NCBI GenBank assembly: GCA_005882215.1
Contig: VBCK01000117.1
Span: 35,331-99,330, forward strand
Direction of reading: 5' to 3'
Source: Betaproteobacteria bacterium
Lineage (GTDB): Bacteria > Pseudomonadota > Gammaproteobacteria > Burkholderiales > Burkholderiaceae_F
Length of the DNA stretch: 64,000 bases
The notes below the pieces were generated by a model. That model was not told the DNA's origin. It saw only the letters and a program-made list of their open reading frames with translations, and ran no database searches. The translations under genes were made by a program, and so were the position numbers. This document shows positions 46,848 to 54,684 of the stretch, one piece after another. How positions within the stretch are numbered: the first letter of the stretch is position 1; each line of letters opens with the position of its first letter.

Positions 46848-48974
46848 TTACCCTTGCGCCTTCTGGACAGGGCCTGCCGGGCGCACCTGGACCAGGCAGT
46901 CGTAAAAGGCGGCCGCCCGACCCAGATCGGTTAGACGCTGATGGGTCAGTTCGTTAGCGTTGCGACCGTCCGACGTGAGCTTGCGCCACCAGATCGACAG
47001 CGCGACCACGACCCCGGCTCGAGCGCGATCGGTCACGCGCGCCTTCAGTTCCAGGCTGCCGCGGTCGTTGAACACGGTGACCCGGTCACCATCGCAAATG
47101 CTCCGCTCGGCCGCGTCGCGAGGATGGATTTCCAGGCGCGGCTCGCCCTCGGCATCGCGCAAGCTGCGCACGTTGACGAAGGTCGAATTCAGATAGTTCC
47201 GAGCGGGTGGGGAAATCATCGCCAGAGGAAAGCGCCGCGCCAACTCGGGTGCGCTGCTCGGACTCTCGTAGGGCGCAACGTAGTCGGGCAGCGGTTCGAG
47301 GCCCTGCGCGGCCAATCGCTCCGAGTAGAACTCGCAGCGGCCGCTCGGGGTCGGGAAATGCCCGCTGGCGAACGGCGCGTAAGGGGTCGGAACGTTCAGG
47401 CGCCACCAGCCGCGCTCCCGCACCGTGTTCCAATCGTAGCCCGCCGTCGTCGCGCGTCCGGTGAAGGCCTGCGCGGCGATCTGCTCGTCGGTTTCCCGGA
47501 AGCAGGCCTCGGAGAAGCCCATTTGCGCCGCCAGCCGACGGAAGATCTCGCTGTTCGGAAGCGCTTCGCCCAGCGGCTCGATGGCCGGGTTGTTGGCCAC
47601 CACGTACAGGTGCCCATAGGAGCGGTGCACATCAAGATGTTCCAGTTGCGTGGTGGCCGGCAGCACGTAGTCGGCATAGTCGGCAGTGTCGGTCAGGAAG
47701 TGCTCCAGTACCACGGTGAACAGGTCCTCGCGCGCAAATCCGCGCACCACGCTATCCGAGTGCGGCGCCACTGCAACCGGGTTGCTGTTATAGACGACGA
47801 TCGCCTCGATCGGCGGATCGGCCTCCGCCAGCGCTCGCCCGATTTCACTCATATTGATCGTGCGGGGAGCGCGACCGGCCAGCAGGTCTGGCCGAACCAG
47901 CGCGGGCTCGTCGACTTCGAACGCGCCGCTGGACGACAGCAGAAGGCCTCCGGCCGCGTCGCGCCAGTGCCCGGCCAACGCCGGCAGACAGGCGATCGCG
48001 CGCACCGCGTTGCCACCGCCGTGTGCCCGCTGCATGCCGTAGTTCAGGCGGATCAGCGCCGGCCGGGTGTGCCAGTAGTCGTGCGCGAGTTGCTCGACTT
48101 CGGAGGCCTGGATAGAACAGATCGTCGCCACGCGATCTGGCGCGAACTGACGCGCACGCTGCGCCAGGGCGTCGAACCCGAGCGTGTGCTGTTCGATGAA
48201 GTCGCGGTCCAGCCAGCCTTCACGCACCAGGACGTGGATCAGGCCCAGTGCCAGCGCGCCGTCGGTCCCGGGCATCGGTGCAATGTGTTGATGGCACTTT
48301 TCCGCGGTCAACGAACGGTAAGGATCGATTGCGATCAGACGGGCCCCGTTGCGCTTGGCCTGCTGGGCCCGGCTCCACCCGTGCAGGTTCGAGGTCACCG
48401 AATTGGCGCCCCAGAAAACGATCAGCCGACTGTTCTGGATCTGCTCGAGGTCGGTGCCCAGGCGCGCGCCCAGCGTGTAGGTCAGGGCCTCGGAACCGGC
48501 CGACGCGCAGATCGTGCGGTCGAGCCGGCTCGCGCCCAGCCGGTTGAACAGCCGCTGCGCCATCGCCTCGCCCTGCACCAGCCCCATCGTGCCGGCATAG
48601 CTGTACGGCACGATCCGTTCGGGATCGCGCGCCGCGATGCGGCCAAGCCGGCTCGCGATGTCGTCGAGCGCCTGCTGCCACGTGGTGCGCTCGAAGCGGC
48701 CCGAGCCCTTCGGTCCGACACGCTTTAGCGGGGTCAGAACCCGGTCCGGGTGGTAGGTGCGCTCCAGATAGCGCGCCACCTTGGTGCACAAGCTGCCGTC
48801 GGTGGTCGGATGCTCCGGATCGCCCTCAATCGCCACCGCAACGCGTCGCCCACCGGCGCCGTAGTCGCGGCGTACCGTGACCAGCATCGCGCACGTATCG
48901 GGGCAGTCGTGCGGGCAGGCCGCCCGTACGACCGTGGCGATGGACGATTGATCGCGGTCCGTCTCATTCTCCAT
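46848..48974 (-). CDS. Molybdopterin oxidoreductase (CISM family)
   Basis: The 708-residue enzyme has an N-terminal [4Fe-4S] motif CPHDCPDTC...C (GSLCTKVARYLERTYHPDR) and pterin-binding signatures (YSYAGTMGLVQGEAMAQRLF; VFWGANSVTSNLHGW; LIAIDPYRS; VLPATTQLEHLDVH). The C-terminal dinucleotide-binding domain includes NSTFVNVRSLRDAEG and LEIHPRDAAER. No Tat signal is visible, so it is predicted cytoplasmic. The catalytic residue after the pterin is in GSEALTYTLG and is not Cys or Sec in an obvious position. Substrate unknown. ATG 48974 overlaps the flavoprotein gene by 11 bases, so the two are coupled and likely partners. Confidence 0.9.
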   Translation of the reverse strand: MENETDRDQSSIATVVRAACPHDCPDTCAMLVTVRRDYGAGGRRVAVAIEGDPEHPTTDGSLCTKVARYLERTYHPDRVLTPLKRVGPKGSGRFERTTWQQALDDIASRLGRIAARDPERIVPYSYAGTMGLVQGEAMAQRLFNRLGASRLDRTICASAGSEALTYTLGARLGTDLEQIQNSRLIVFWGANSVTSNLHGWSRAQQAKRNGARLIAIDPYRSLTAEKCHQHIAPMPGTDGALALGLIHVLVREGWLDRDFIEQHTLGFDALAQRARQFAPDRVATICSIQASEVEQLAHDYWHTRPALIRLNYGMQRAHGGGNAVRAIACLPALAGHWRDAAGGLLLSSSGAFEVDEPALVRPDLLAGRAPRTINMSEIGRALAEADPPIEAIVVYNSNPVAVAPHSDSVVRGFAREDLFTVVLEHFLTDTADYADYVLPATTQLEHLDVHRSYGHLYVVANNPAIEPLGEALPNSEIFRRLAAQMGFSEACFRETDEQIAAQAFTGRATTAGYDWNTVRERGWWRLNVPTPYAPFASGHFPTPSGRCEFYSERLAAQGLEPLPDYVAPYESPSSAPELARRFPLAMISPPARNYLNSTFVNVRSLRDAEGEPRLEIHPRDAAERSICDGDRVTVFNDRGSLELKARVTDRARAGVVVALSIWWRKLTSDGRNANELTHQRLTDLGRAAAFYDCLVQVRPAGPVQKAQG

Positions 48975-50262
48975 GCTTGGTCTCAAACATCACGCCGATC
49001 TTCTTCAGCAGCGGCGTGGGCAATTCTCCCCCGGCGCACACGATCACCGCGTCGTTGCGGATGTCGACCGACTTGTCTTCCAGCTTGAGCGTCACCAGAT
49101 CGGGCTTGATTTTGGTCGGGCTCGACTTGAGCATTACCCTCAAGCGCCCTGTCTCTTCGGCCGCCTTGAGCGCCGTGCGGTTCTTTTCCTTCACGCGACT
49201 GAACGCCTCGCTACGGTACGACAGCGTGACCTTCGAGCCCTTCTGTTCGGCGATCGCGACGGCCGCTTCCAGCGCGCTGTCGCCGCCGCCAACGACCAGC
49301 ACGCGCTGGCCCTTGTACTGCTCCGGATCGATCAGACGGTATACGACTTTCGAGGTTTCCTCGCCGGGGACGTTCAACTTGCGCGGCGTTCCCCGCCGGC
49401 CGATCGCCAGCAGCACGACGCAGGCCGGGTACGAGCCCCTCTGCGTCTTGACGGTGAATCCGCCCTCGATCCGCTGGATCTCTTCCATCCGCTCGCGGAA
49501 GTCGATCTTCAGGCCGGTTTTCTTGACCACCGCATTCCAGAACTCGAGCAGCTTTTCCTTGCTGATTTCGGTCATCTTGACTTTGCCGATGAGCGGCAGC
49601 TTCACCGGCGCCGTCATCGCTATCTTGTTGCGCGGGTAGTGGAATACCGCGCCGCCCAGGGACTCCTCCTGCTCGATCAACTTGTACTTGAGTTTGTACT
49701 GGATCGCGCCGAGGCCGGCCGCGATGCCCGCCGGACCGGCCCCGATGATCACCACATCGTATTCCAGGGTGCCGGGCTTGATCGCGGCGCGGATCGCGTC
49801 AAGCGCCTGGCGCCCCTGCTCGGCGCATTTGCGGATCAGGCCCATGCCGCCCAGTTCGCCCGCGATGTAGATGCCGGGCACGTTGGATTCGAAATTGGGG
49901 TTGACCTGCGGGATATCGATACCGCGCTTTTCGGTGCCGAACACGAGCTTGATCGCGTCGACCGGGCACGCCGGCAGGCACGCTCCGTGGCCGATGCAGT
50001 GGGCGGCATTGATCAGTTCGGCCTTGTTGTTGATGATGCCCAGCGCGTCCTCGGGGCAGGCTTTCACGCACGACGACGATCCGATGCACCGGGTCGAATC
50101 GATGATCGGGTGCAGGGATGGCGGCTCCATCAGTCCCTGCTCGATGGACGCCTTCAGCGCTTCCTGATGCTCCCTGTTGCGCTGGCGGAAGCGGCGCAGG
50201 TACAGCACGACCGCCCAAACGGCCGGTATGGCGTAGATCAACCAGCTGAGCAAGGTCTTCAT
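48964..50262 (-). CDS. Membrane-anchored ferredoxin/NAD(P)-FAD oxidoreductase
   Basis: The 432-residue protein has an N-terminal helix (LLSWLIYAIPAVWAVVLYLRR), then two ferredoxin-like motifs, CIGSSSCVKACPEDAL and CIGHGACLPACPVDAI. A thioredoxin-reductase-like flavoprotein follows with dinucleotide motifs VVIIGAGPAGIAAGLGAIQ and RVLVVGGGDSALEAAVAIAE. The second half resembles YpdA-type reductases (LIEQEESLGGAVFHYPR; FWNAVVKKTGLK). Each ferredoxin motif has only three of four Cys, with Ser or His in the second position. It probably moves electrons between NAD(P)H and a membrane or molybdoenzyme partner. It is divergent from the cytochrome b/multihaem cluster. Confidence 0.85.
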   Translation of the reverse strand: MKTLLSWLIYAIPAVWAVVLYLRRFRQRNREHQEALKASIEQGLMEPPSLHPIIDSTRCIGSSSCVKACPEDALGIINNKAELINAAHCIGHGACLPACPVDAIKLVFGTEKRGIDIPQVNPNFESNVPGIYIAGELGGMGLIRKCAEQGRQALDAIRAAIKPGTLEYDVVIIGAGPAGIAAGLGAIQYKLKYKLIEQEESLGGAVFHYPRNKIAMTAPVKLPLIGKVKMTEISKEKLLEFWNAVVKKTGLKIDFRERMEEIQRIEGGFTVKTQRGSYPACVVLLAIGRRGTPRKLNVPGEETSKVVYRLIDPEQYKGQRVLVVGGGDSALEAAVAIAEQKGSKVTLSYRSEAFSRVKEKNRTALKAAEETGRLRVMLKSSPTKIKPDLVTLKLEDKSVDIRNDAVIVCAGGELPTPLLKKIGVMFETKHGE

Positions 50263-50792
50263 TCAGATTCGGCCTGTTCGACGGCGCCAAAACGAGGCCC
50301 GCTCGGATGCCCGGGCGTGCCGCGGGCGCGCCCACCCGCTGACCGCTTGCGCGCTGATTTCGGCACCCGAAAAACGCAGTATGCCCGCACCGGTCGGCCC
50401 AAGCCCTGAAAAGCCTTAAGAGGGCGGCCGGCGACCGTGCACCGGCAAAGAGCCCTTACGCCGGCTAGGGAAACCCGGGTGTATGTGCACACATTCTAGC
50501 GGACGTTTCGCCGTTCCGAGCGAGTCCTTAAGGACGACTGGACCTGCCGCCATCCCCCGGGTAATTTCTGCCAACGGCGGGCGGACTGGGCCAGGGGAGG
50601 CCAGTTTGCATTCGCCGGAGCCGGGCGGGAAAGGAAGAGCGGCGCGCCGCGAATTTCGGCGTTGACGTCGCGCTCGAATGTTGTCAACTTCCGGGAATTG
50701 CGGCCCTGAAAGCCTGAAAGTCCAGGGATCGGTCGTTGAAAGCCCGGTCAAAGTAGCTACGACGTAGCATACGACTTAGCATACGGACGGAT
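50263..50792. other. 530-bp divergent intergenic region of the multihaem locus
   Basis: No gene is supported. It contains the perfect palindrome GTCCTTAAGGAC (50524-50535) and, just before the cytochrome b start, a run of related units around 50755-50785 with TAGCATACG present twice, 12 bases apart (50765 and 50777). I looked for a cyclic-di-GMP riboswitch and did not find one. Confidence 0.55.
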
Positions 50793-51848
50793 ATGAACGA
50801 TATCGTTATAACGGCACCAAGGGTCAGGAAGTCAGCCCGCACTGCGAAGGCAGCGGCGCCGGCTCACGGCTCCGCGGCGCAGGCGGCGGCGCCGGGCGTT
50901 GCGCCCGCACAGCCGCGGGCGGCCGCGCCGGTAGCCGCGCCGGTCCAGGCCCCTGTGGCCGCAGCGGAGCCGGTAACCGAGATTTCGGCGCACCTGCCGG
51001 ACAAGGCGGAACAGGACGACCGCACGGGGCGCTTCCTGATCAGCTTCACGATGCTCGGGATCGTGGTGGCGTATCTGATCAGCCGGCGCGGCTATTACAC
51101 GCCGGGCGACGATGTCGGCTACTACATGGGACTGGTGGGCGGCGTGATGATGCTGCTGCTGCTGACCTATCCGCTGCGCAAGTACCTGCATTCGTTCCGC
51201 AACTGGGGGCCGGTGCGCCACTGGTTTTCGATCCACATGTGGCTGGGTGTTATCGGGCCCGTGCTGGTGATCGCACACTCGACATTCGTTTTGAAGTCGA
51301 CCAATGCAACGGTCGCGTTCATCTGCATGCTGCTGGTGGCGGCCAGCGGGATCGTCGGCCGCTTCATCTACGTGCGGGTCCATCGCGGCCTTCACGGGGA
51401 AAAGCTCAATTTCAGGGAACTGCAGGCCAAGGCGGGGTTCGAGACCGAAGAAATGCACTCCAAACTGCATTTCGTGCCGGAAGTGGAGAACCGCCTGACG
51501 CAGTTCCAGGCCTACGCACTGGCCGAGAATCTCGGTTTTGCCAAGTCCGCGTTGCGCCTTTTCACGCTGGGCACGCAGCGCCGGCTCGCCTACGCCATGT
51601 GCGCGTCCGAGCTCAGGCGCGTGATGCGCGAGCGGGCCGAGATCCGCCAGTGGGACCGGGACAAGCTGCGCCGCCGGCTGGGGCGCGCCACGCACCTGGT
51701 CGACGACTTCCTGCTGTCGGTGCAGCGGGTGTCCCAGTTCGACGTCTACGACCGGATGTTTCGACTGTGGCACGTGGCGCACGTGCCGCTGGTATATTTA
51801 CTTGTGTTGGCCAGTATCGCGCACGTGGTCGCGGTCCACATGTACTGA
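50793..51848 (+). CDS. Haem-b-type integral membrane cytochrome
   Basis: The 351-residue protein has a 65-residue Ala/Pro-rich cytoplasmic N-terminal tail. It has about six helices: FLISFTMLGIVVAYLIS, GYYMGLVGGVMMLLLLTYPLR, WFSIHMWLGVIGPVLVIAHSTF, TVAFICMLLVAASGIVGRFIYV and the C-terminal WHVAHVPLVYLLVLASIAHVVAVHMY. Paired histidines in helices 3 and 6 (HMWLGVIGPVLVIAH; HVPLVYLLVLASIAHVVAVH) could bind two b haems, as in ferric-reductase-like or formate-dehydrogenase gamma cytochromes. A soluble loop of about 120 residues separates the last helix. It likely transfers electrons between the quinone pool and the 24-haem protein encoded 128 bases downstream. Confidence 0.85.
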   Translation: MNDIVITAPRVRKSARTAKAAAPAHGSAAQAAAPGVAPAQPRAAAPVAAPVQAPVAAAEPVTEISAHLPDKAEQDDRTGRFLISFTMLGIVVAYLISRRGYYTPGDDVGYYMGLVGGVMMLLLLTYPLRKYLHSFRNWGPVRHWFSIHMWLGVIGPVLVIAHSTFVLKSTNATVAFICMLLVAASGIVGRFIYVRVHRGLHGEKLNFRELQAKAGFETEEMHSKLHFVPEVENRLTQFQAYALAENLGFAKSALRLFTLGTQRRLAYAMCASELRRVMRERAEIRQWDRDKLRRRLGRATHLVDDFLLSVQRVSQFDVYDRMFRLWHVAHVPLVYLLVLASIAHVVAVHMY

Positions 51849-51975
51849 GCGCGATGCCGCGGTGGCTCCGGGGGAGCGCCGCCGCGGTCGAGTGGTTCCC
51901 GTCGCCGGGTCGCGCCATCCCGCTTTCCCACCGACGTTCGATCGCCAGCGGTCGCCGCCGACCCGATTTGCCCGC

Positions 51976-53883
51976 ATGCGTCGCAAAGCTTCGATGCTGC
52001 AACCGCTGTTGGCCGCCGCGCTGACGGCTGTTGCGCTGCTGGCGGGCGCGCCGGCGCGCGCGGCGCTGCTCGAGGGCGTGCTGGAGCCGGGTGACCTGAT
52101 CAAGGGGCACGCCGCGGCCGAGGCCGATTGCGAGAACTGCCACTCCCATTTCAGCAAGAAGCAGCAGGACGAGCTGTGCGTGAAGTGTCACACGCACGAG
52201 GACATCGGGCGCGACCTCGCGCAGAAGAAGGGCTACCACGGGAAAATGAAGCACCAGGCGTGCGCCGTCTGCCACGCCGACCACAAAGGGCGCAAGGCCA
52301 ACATCATTCCGCTGGACGAGAAGAAATTCGACCACGATGTGACCAACTTCAAGCTGGAGGACAAGCACAAGGACGTCAAGTGCGAGAAGTGCCACCTGCC
52401 CAAGTTCAAGTGGCATCGCGAGGCGCCGGCGGACTGCTACGGCTGTCACAAGAAGGACGACAAGCACAAGGGCGCGGTGGGTGAGAAGTGCGAGCAGTGC
52501 CACAACGCCAAGTCATGGAAGGAGAAGGACGTCTTCTTCGACCATGACAAGACGAAGTTCCCGCTGAAGAATGCGCACGCCGATCCGAAGGTCTTGTGCG
52601 AGGACTGCCACCCGAAGGATCACTACAAGAACACGCCGATCGCCTGCACCGCCTGCCACAAGCAGGACGACGAGAAGAAGGGACACCGGGGCAGGTTCGG
52701 CCAGAAGTGCGAGCCGTGCCACACCGACAAGGACTGGAAGACGCTCAAGTTCGACCATGATCGCGACACCAAGTACCCGTTGCGCGGCAAGCACGCAGAC
52801 GCCAAGAAGGTCAGATGCGAGGACTGCCACACCGGCATCGACCTGTACCAGGACAAGACGAAGACGACCTGCATCGGCTGCCACCAGAAGGACGACAAGC
52901 ACCGGGGCGTCGAAGGCGACAAGTGCGAGAACTGTCACACCGAGAAGGACTGGAAGGACACGCCGCAGTTCGACCACAACAAGACGAAGTTCCCGCTGAA
53001 GGGCGGGCACGCCGACCCGAAGGTCAAGTGCGACGACTGCCACAAGACCAAGATCTATACGGATACGCCGCTGGACTGCTGGTCATGCCACAAGAAGGAT
53101 GACGACGACAAAGGCCACCGGGGCCGATTCGGCAAGAAGTGCGAGGACTGCCACAGTGACAAGGACTGGAAGACGATCAAGTTCGACCATGATCGTGACA
53201 CCAAGTACCCGTTGCGCGGTAAGCACAAGGATACCAAGTGCGAGGACTGCCACACCGGCGTCGATCTGTACAAGGACAAGACGAAGACGACCTGCATCGG
53301 CTGCCACCAGAAGGACGACAAGCACCGGGGCGTCGAGGGTAACCTGTGCGAGCAATGCCATCTGGAGACCGACTGGAAGACGACCAAGGACAGGTTCGAC
53401 CACGGCCTGACGCGTTTTCCGCTGCTGGGCAAGCACGCGGACGCCAAGAAGATCAAGTGCGAGGACTGCCACAAGTCCCAGGCCTATGCATCCGCGCCGA
53501 GGGACTGCTGGTCGTGCCACGAGAAGGACGACAAGAAATCGCACAAGCGGCGCCTGGGCAAGCTGTGCGAGCCCTGCCACAACGCGGTGGACTGGAAGCG
53601 GTGGGATTTCGATCACGACACCAAGACCCGCTTCAAGCTCGACGGCGCGCACAAGAAGCTGAACTGCTACGACTGCCACAGCAAGCCGGTCGACGATGCG
53701 AAGCTGCCGATGGCTTGCGTCGCCTGCCACAACGCGGACGACGTCCACGGCGGCAGCTTCGGCAAGCAGTGCGAGCGCTGCCACATCACCAAGGACTGGA
53801 AAACGATCAAAACCGGCGCGAGTGCGCGAGACTCAATGCCGCTGGCCGAGGCCATGCCTTGGATATGGATTACCACTCGCTGA
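51976..53883 (+). CDS. 24-haem periplasmic cytochrome c built of tandem three-haem modules
   Basis: The 635-residue precursor has a signal peptide (QPLLAAALTAVALLAGAPARA). By hand count it has 24 CXXCH sites, three in an N-terminal part and 21 in seven repeats of about 71 residues (repeat starts FDHD at 52327, 52537, 52750, 52969, 53182, 53395 and 53608). Each repeat reads roughly FDHDxTKFPLKGxHAD-xxCEDCH-CxxCHKKDD-KHxG-xCExCHxxKDWK. Repeats 2-3 and 4-5 are especially alike, suggesting recent duplication of a six-haem block. It is rich in Lys/Asp/His, as in cytochrome c3/c7-type periplasmic wires. No outer-membrane or lipid-anchor signal is seen. The ATG 51976 is chosen; 51994 is possible. 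The 25-residue C-terminal tail after the last haem is unlike the rest. Confidence 0.9.
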   Translation: MRRKASMLQPLLAAALTAVALLAGAPARAALLEGVLEPGDLIKGHAAAEADCENCHSHFSKKQQDELCVKCHTHEDIGRDLAQKKGYHGKMKHQACAVCHADHKGRKANIIPLDEKKFDHDVTNFKLEDKHKDVKCEKCHLPKFKWHREAPADCYGCHKKDDKHKGAVGEKCEQCHNAKSWKEKDVFFDHDKTKFPLKNAHADPKVLCEDCHPKDHYKNTPIACTACHKQDDEKKGHRGRFGQKCEPCHTDKDWKTLKFDHDRDTKYPLRGKHADAKKVRCEDCHTGIDLYQDKTKTTCIGCHQKDDKHRGVEGDKCENCHTEKDWKDTPQFDHNKTKFPLKGGHADPKVKCDDCHKTKIYTDTPLDCWSCHKKDDDDKGHRGRFGKKCEDCHSDKDWKTIKFDHDRDTKYPLRGKHKDTKCEDCHTGVDLYKDKTKTTCIGCHQKDDKHRGVEGNLCEQCHLETDWKTTKDRFDHGLTRFPLLGKHADAKKIKCEDCHKSQAYASAPRDCWSCHEKDDKKSHKRRLGKLCEPCHNAVDWKRWDFDHDTKTRFKLDGAHKKLNCYDCHSKPVDDAKLPMACVACHNADDVHGGSFGKQCERCHITKDWKTIKTGASARDSMPLAEAMPWIWITTR

Positions 53884-54684
53884 AGAGTCGTTAAGCGATT
53901 GCCATTCCGGCCCCGAGAGGGGAATTGAGTAGAAGTTGAACTGCGATTCCCGTTCTTTGCGGCCGGGAATAAATGCGATTCCCACTCGTTTGCCGCCGTG
54001 AATCGCAGTTGAATGGGCTCCTTGATTCGGCTGCCCATATTTCGTCTTTCCGGATGACTGGCAAGCGCGAACGTGCCGACTATGCTTAAGGAAGAAGTGT
54101 CGGGCAACACGCCGCGTACGTCAGGGTTCGTCGAGGCGTGTGTGCGCTGACCCGGGCAGCGAATCGAGCACAAGGGTTACCTGTCGTATTGCCCGGCCGG
54201 TGGAGTTCTGGAATGGAGATGGAATGCGACGCAGGCAGCGATCCGAAACGAATGAGCGTATGCAGGCGCGTGGCCGGTCTGCGTCTGCCGTGCCGGGCGC
54301 ACGCGTTGTCGCGGCATTGTTGCCTGAGCGCGCGTCCGATCGGGTCCTGATCGCGCTGCCCGACGTCACAAGGCGACGATACTGCGGGGCGCGAACTACC
54401 TCGGCCGGCGCTGCGTGCGAGCGGTCGACGAGCTGGCGGCCCGGGAGCTACGGTGATGCGGTACGTGCGAAACCTCTATCTATGTATATATAGATACAGC
54501 GGTGCACCAAAAATGCGTCTCAACGGCCGGGGGGCGAACAGATGGCGCTGAACGTCGGAATAACAACTGACCATGCCAATTACGTGGTTGTACTCGGCCG
54601 CCTCAAGCACGTGGCCCGGTCGAGGCGTTCGCGCCCGTCGCTGGCGGGGGGTGGCGTCGCTCTGGCACCTTGGTGGATACTCCA
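53884..54684 (+). other. 801-bp non-coding leader of the giant cytochrome
   Basis: No gene is supported. It contains two tandem copies of a 32-base unit (starting TGCGATTCCC at 53942 and 53974) and an 11-bp inverted repeat AACTGCGATTC/GAATCGCAGTT (53939-53949/54000-54010). The motif CGTCTTTCCGGATGACTGG at 54043 also occurs upstream of the second giant cytochrome. Two AT-rich stretches lie at 54477-54500. It may be a long regulated leader RNA. Confidence 0.55.

Noticed and set aside
50263..50792. Cyclic-di-GMP (GEMM) riboswitch before the cytochrome cluster
   Set aside because: Such switches often precede multihaem genes in Geobacter, but the required conserved core (the GGACGCAAAGCC type) is not seen here or in the other leaders.
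52513..53784. Hydrophobic Val/Leu-rich minus-strand reading frames opposite the 24-haem gene
   Set aside because: They are the complement of Lys/Asp/His codons in the repeats and repeat with the same period, so they are mirror artefacts.
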